This document shows, piece by piece, positions 5,926 to 8,334 of a stretch of DNA of 8,334 bases. Each line of letters begins with the position of its first letter. The first letter of the stretch is position 1. The notes under the pieces are model-generated. The model saw only the letters and a program-made list of their open reading frames with translations. It did not search any database and was not told the DNA's origin. Both the position numbers and the translations under genes were made by a program. The DNA lies in the NCBI GenBank assembly GCA_934678955.1, contig CAKUSI010000160.1:1-8334 (forward strand), written 5' to 3'. Source of the stretch: an uncultured Austwickia sp. GTDB taxonomy: Bacteria; Actinomycetota; Actinomycetes; Actinomycetales; Dermatophilaceae.

Positions 5926-7418
5926 GTCGACCCCGTCGGCGAGTCCGCATCGACGTCCTCGTCGGGTCCGGGGGCCCCGTTGCGTCGCGGCACAGCGATC
6001 ACGAACGACGCCCCGGTCGGCTCTCGGCCCAATGCGCCGACCCGACCGCCGTGGGCGCGGGCGGTCTCGTCCACGATGCTCAGGCCGAGCCCGGTCCCCG
6101 ATCGCGATCCCCGCGCGCCGCCGCGCACGAACCGGTCGAAGATCCGCTCTCGCTCCTCGACCGCCAGCCCGGGACCCGCATCGTCGACGGCGAGAAAGAC
6201 CCGGTCAGAGGTCGACCACACCCGGACGCCGACCGGGCCGCCCGCGTACTTGTCGGCGTTCTCCAATAGGTTCAGCAGGGCCCTCGAGAGCTTGCCCTTG
6301 TCGGCCCGGATGGGGTGCGCCCCGGGTGCGGCGTCCAGCAGGTTCGCGCTTCTGCCGGTGGCCGCGAGCGTACGGGCGGCTACCTCGGCGGCATCCACGT
6401 CGTCCAGGTTGAGCGGCTGGGATCCGTCGAAGGCACCCAGCTCCATGAGATCGTCCAGGGTTCGTTCGAAGCGGCGCACCTCGACAAAGAGGAGGTCCAC
6501 GACCGTACGGGCCTGCGGGGGGAGTTCATCCTTGCCGCGCTGCAGCCTGGCCACGCCGGCGACCAGTGTGGTCAGCGGCGAGCGCAACTCGTGGCTGACG
6601 TCAGCGGCGAACCTGGCGTCCCGCTCGATGCGCCGTTCGATGGTGTCGGCCATCGCGTTGAACGAACCCACGATCGTGGCCAGCGCCGGATCTCGCGTCG
6701 CGGGGAGCCTGGTCGCGAGATCGCCGCCGCCCAGCCGGGCCCCCGCGACGGCCATCTCGCGCAGGGGCTCCAGGGCGCGTTTGGCGGTGTAACGGCCCAC
6801 GATGACGCCCAACCCGGTCGTGAGGGGTGTGATCGAGGCGAGTACCGCGGCGATGGTCGTGAGTGTGCGGCTCAGCTCCGGTACGGGGGCGACCTCGTAG
6901 TAGGCGCCCGAGATGGCGCCGACCGGGACGCCGACGGCGAGCGCCGAACCGCCGCGATCGACCCACGCGAATGCCACGTCGTGGCCCTTTTCGACCGCTT
7001 CCCTCAGGTCGGCGGGGATGGTCCCTCTGTCGTCCGGACCGATCCAGCGGGTCCGGTCGCGGAGAAACTGCTCGCCCCCGGTCGTCCGTGAGACTGCTTC
7101 GCGCGCTTGGTTCATGTCCGTGCCGGCCTCTGCCGCGCTGGACAGGAAAGTGGCCGAGGCATACGCCTGGGTGACGGCGAGCTGCTCTCGCTGACTGATC
7201 AGCAGCTGCCGCGTCGTGAGGTAGGCACCGATCGCGAACATCAGGGACAAAAGGAGCGCGCCGATCCCGAACAACAGCGAGAGCCGCCCCCGCAGACCGA
7301 TCCGCTCGGCCAGATCCGTCCGCCCGCGCAGACCGATCCGACGCGGCCGCCCCACCAGGCCACCTGGTCGCGACCGGGCCGACGGTACGGCTCCGGAGGG
7401 AGAATCGGCGCCGGTCAT
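5922..7418 (-). CDS. HAMP-containing sensor histidine kinase of an envelope-type two-component system
   Basis: A 498-residue membrane sensor kinase. A basic cytoplasmic tail (1-46) leads to TM1 (about 47-69), an extracytoplasmic sensor region (about 70-184), TM2 (about 185-209) and a HAMP domain (about 210-263). The HisKA segment contains VSHELRSPLTTL with phospho-accepting His276. The ATPase domain shows the N box with Asn387, the G1 motif DAGPG (413-417), the F box IFDRF (426-430) and the G2 motif GTGLGLSIV (441-449). All catalytic elements are intact. The sensor region has no family I recognise and no cysteines. A 12-residue duplication precedes TM1. Its ATG overlaps the regulator stop (ATGA) and its stop overlaps the lipoprotein GTG, making a tight three-gene operon. 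By layout it resembles MtrB or CseC kinases that respond to cell-wall state; the ligand is unknown. Confidence 0.95.
   Translation of the reverse strand: MTGADSPSGAVPSARSRPGGLVGRPRRIGLRGRTDLAERIGLRGRLSLLFGIGALLLSLMFAIGAYLTTRQLLISQREQLAVTQAYASATFLSSAAEAGTDMNQAREAVSRTTGGEQFLRDRTRWIGPDDRGTIPADLREAVEKGHDVAFAWVDRGGSALAVGVPVGAISGAYYEVAPVPELSRTLTTIAAVLASITPLTTGLGVIVGRYTAKRALEPLREMAVAGARLGGGDLATRLPATRDPALATIVGSFNAMADTIERRIERDARFAADVSHELRSPLTTLVAGVARLQRGKDELPPQARTVVDLLFVEVRRFERTLDDLMELGAFDGSQPLNLDDVDAAEVAARTLAATGRSANLLDAAPGAHPIRADKGKLSRALLNLLENADKYAGGPVGVRVWSTSDRVFLAVDDAGPGLAVEERERIFDRFVRGGARGSRSGTGLGLSIVDETARAHGGRVGALGREPTGASFVIAVPRRNGAPGPDEDVDADSPTGST
7291..7340 (-). repeat. 14-bp direct repeat inside the kinase N-terminus
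   Basis: The 14-mer cgcagaccgatccg occurs at 7291-7304 and again at 7327-7340, exactly 36 bases apart and in frame. It encodes RIGLRGR twice (about residues 27-33 and 39-45), giving an Arg-rich tandem just before TM1. It looks like a small in-frame duplication of 12 codons. Confidence 0.75.
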
Positions 7419-8161
7419 GGGTCTCGCCGGGCCGGGACGGCCGGCATGTCCAGCCGATAGCCCTGGCCGCGGACCGTGACGACGATCGACGGTTCGGACG
7501 GGTCGCGCTCGATCTTCGTGCGTAGGCGGCGTACGTGAACGTCCACGATGCGCTCGTCGCCGAAGTAGTCCCGACCCCAGACGCGATCCAGCAGCAGCTG
7601 CCGCGAAAACACACGCCCTGCGGACCGGACCATCTCGGTGAGGAGCCGGTATTCCGTGACGGTCAGTCGCACCTCCTCCTCGCCGCGCCGGACGATGCCG
7701 GCCCGTTCATCGAGCACGAGCGGGCCGTGGGTGTCGAGGACGGTCGGACCGTGGGGCGCGGATGAGCCGCTCTCAATCGCCCGGCCGGGATCGCTCGCGT
7801 CCACGCGTCGTAGCAGAGCGTGGATGCGAGCGATCAGCACCTGGTCGTCGAAGGGCTTTGTGACGTAATCATCCGCTCCGATCTCGAGGGCGCGGACGAT
7901 GTCGGCGGAGTCCTGGCGGGCGCTCAACACGATGACGGGCGCGCGGGAGTGGCGGCGGACTTCCGTGATGAACGCGAATCCGTCCAGGCCGCCCAGCATG
8001 AGATCGACCAACAGCAGGTCCGGGGAACGACGACCGAAGGAGACCAGGGCGGCCTCGCCGCTCGCGCAGGCGTCCACCTCGAAGCCGGCATCCTGCAGGG
8101 ACATCTCGACGAGGGCGCGGATGCCGTCGTCGTCCTCGACCAGCAGGATGCAGGTGCCCAT
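7415..8161 (-). CDS. OmpR/PhoB-family response regulator (CseB/MtrA-like)
   Basis: A 248-residue transcription factor. Residues 5-118 form a receiver domain with an acidic pocket (Glu9, Asp10, Asp11), phosphoacceptor Asp53 in LLLVDLML, Ser80 in the switch position and Lys102 in the TKPF loop. After a linker with the echo TVLDTHGPLVLD, residues about 146-238 form an OmpR-type winged helix: LTVTEYRLL, VFSRQLLLDRVWG, the recognition-helix segment RIVDVHVRRLRTKIE and the wing TVRGQGYRL. All key residues are present, so it should be phosphorylated by the kinase encoded immediately downstream. The ADDYVTKPFD stretch is closest in my memory to CseB, the Streptomyces envelope-stress regulator; no sigE-like gene is visible here. 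The ATG is supported by the usual regulator N-terminus (ILLVEDD starts at residue 5), though I see no strong Shine-Dalgarno sequence. Its targets cannot be read from this window. Confidence 0.95.
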   Translation of the reverse strand: MGTCILLVEDDDGIRALVEMSLQDAGFEVDACASGEAALVSFGRRSPDLLLVDLMLGGLDGFAFITEVRRHSRAPVIVLSARQDSADIVRALEIGADDYVTKPFDDQVLIARIHALLRRVDASDPGRAIESGSSAPHGPTVLDTHGPLVLDERAGIVRRGEEEVRLTVTEYRLLTEMVRSAGRVFSRQLLLDRVWGRDYFGDERIVDVHVRRLRTKIERDPSEPSIVVTVRGQGYRLDMPAVPARRDP

Positions 8162-8165
8162 GCGG

Positions 8166-8334
8166 TCATGCTGCCAGGGCGAATGCGCCGCGACCGGGAA
8201 GTGCCCCCAGGAGCAGGACAGGGATCGCCGAGTGGATCCGTTGGCGCGGTCCGCCGGATCTGGCGGGCACCGCCCTGCCTGGCCTCCCCGCGTGACGCGC
8301 CCTCGATCGGTTTCCCCGGTCGAAGCGGATAGGC
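8166..8334 (-). CDS. Possible C-terminal fragment of an upstream gene
   Basis: One minus-strand frame is open from the window edge to a TGA at 8168-8166, four bases before the regulator ATG. The last 20 or so residues are hydrophobic (AIPVLLLGALPGRGAFALAA), as in a membrane segment or tail, and the spacing suits an operon. However, all three minus-strand frames are open here and third-position GC does not single this one out. It may be simple upstream sequence. Confidence 0.2.
   Translation of the reverse strand, partial: PIRFDRGNRSRARHAGRPGRAVPARSGGPRQRIHSAIPVLLLGALPGRGAFALAA
8303..8323. other. Small hairpin upstream of the regulator gene
   Basis: Arms tcgatcgg (8303-8310) and ccggtcga (8316-8323) pair over eight positions, with one G-T wobble and a five-base loop. 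No T tract follows. It could be a terminator remnant, an operator or chance in GC-rich DNA. Confidence 0.25.

Noticed and set aside
7820..8332. Plus-strand 170-residue frame opposite the regulator
   Set aside because: It is the antisense shadow of a response regulator whose catalytic residues are all intact.

Overview
The window is GC-rich (roughly 70% by eye) with strong G/C bias at third codon positions, GTG as well as ATG starts, 4-base start/stop overlaps, a lipoprotein and secreted proteins. This points to a high-GC actinobacterium; I cannot name the genus from sequence alone. All five genes I can support lie on the minus strand, so transcription runs from high to low coordinates. I see no tRNA, rRNA, transposase, CRISPR array or phage gene.

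Layout in transcription order. (1) 8334-8162: upstream edge, holding a possible C-terminal fragment of a preceding gene and a small hairpin. (2) 8161-5278: a compact three-gene operon encoding an OmpR-type response regulator, a HAMP-containing membrane histidine kinase and a GerMN-domain lipoprotein, each overlapping the next by 4 bases. The order resembles actinobacterial mtrA-mtrB-lpqB, while the regulator's receiver domain looks more like CseB of the Streptomyces cell-envelope stress system. (3) 5277-4638: a 640-base gap with no convincing gene. It holds a seven-copy tandem array of a 14-bp unit directly after the lipoprotein stop codon, a large inverted repeat, a 13-bp palindrome, a consensus DnaA box and a weak ECF-sigma-like promoter candidate. 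(4) 4637-3021: a single-pass membrane protein with a small cytoplasmic domain, a charged linker, one membrane span and an extracytoplasmic PQQ/WD40-like beta-propeller. (5) 2949-1: a very large secreted protein with a signal peptide, about 700 residues of Ser/Thr/Pro/Ala-rich mucin-like stalk, and a C-terminal domain that reads as a degenerate GH26-type (beta-mannanase-like) barrel lacking both catalytic glutamates.

Working model (inference): the kinase, regulator and GerMN lipoprotein sense and respond to cell-envelope state. The downstream pair may form a cell-surface module in which a membrane-anchored propeller works with a long stalked carbohydrate-binding pseudoenzyme. Proximity and shared strand support a link, but the 640-base gap means the two blocks may be separate transcription units. 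The items most worth a second look are the 14-bp array and the putative GH26 pseudoenzyme on its mucin-like stalk.
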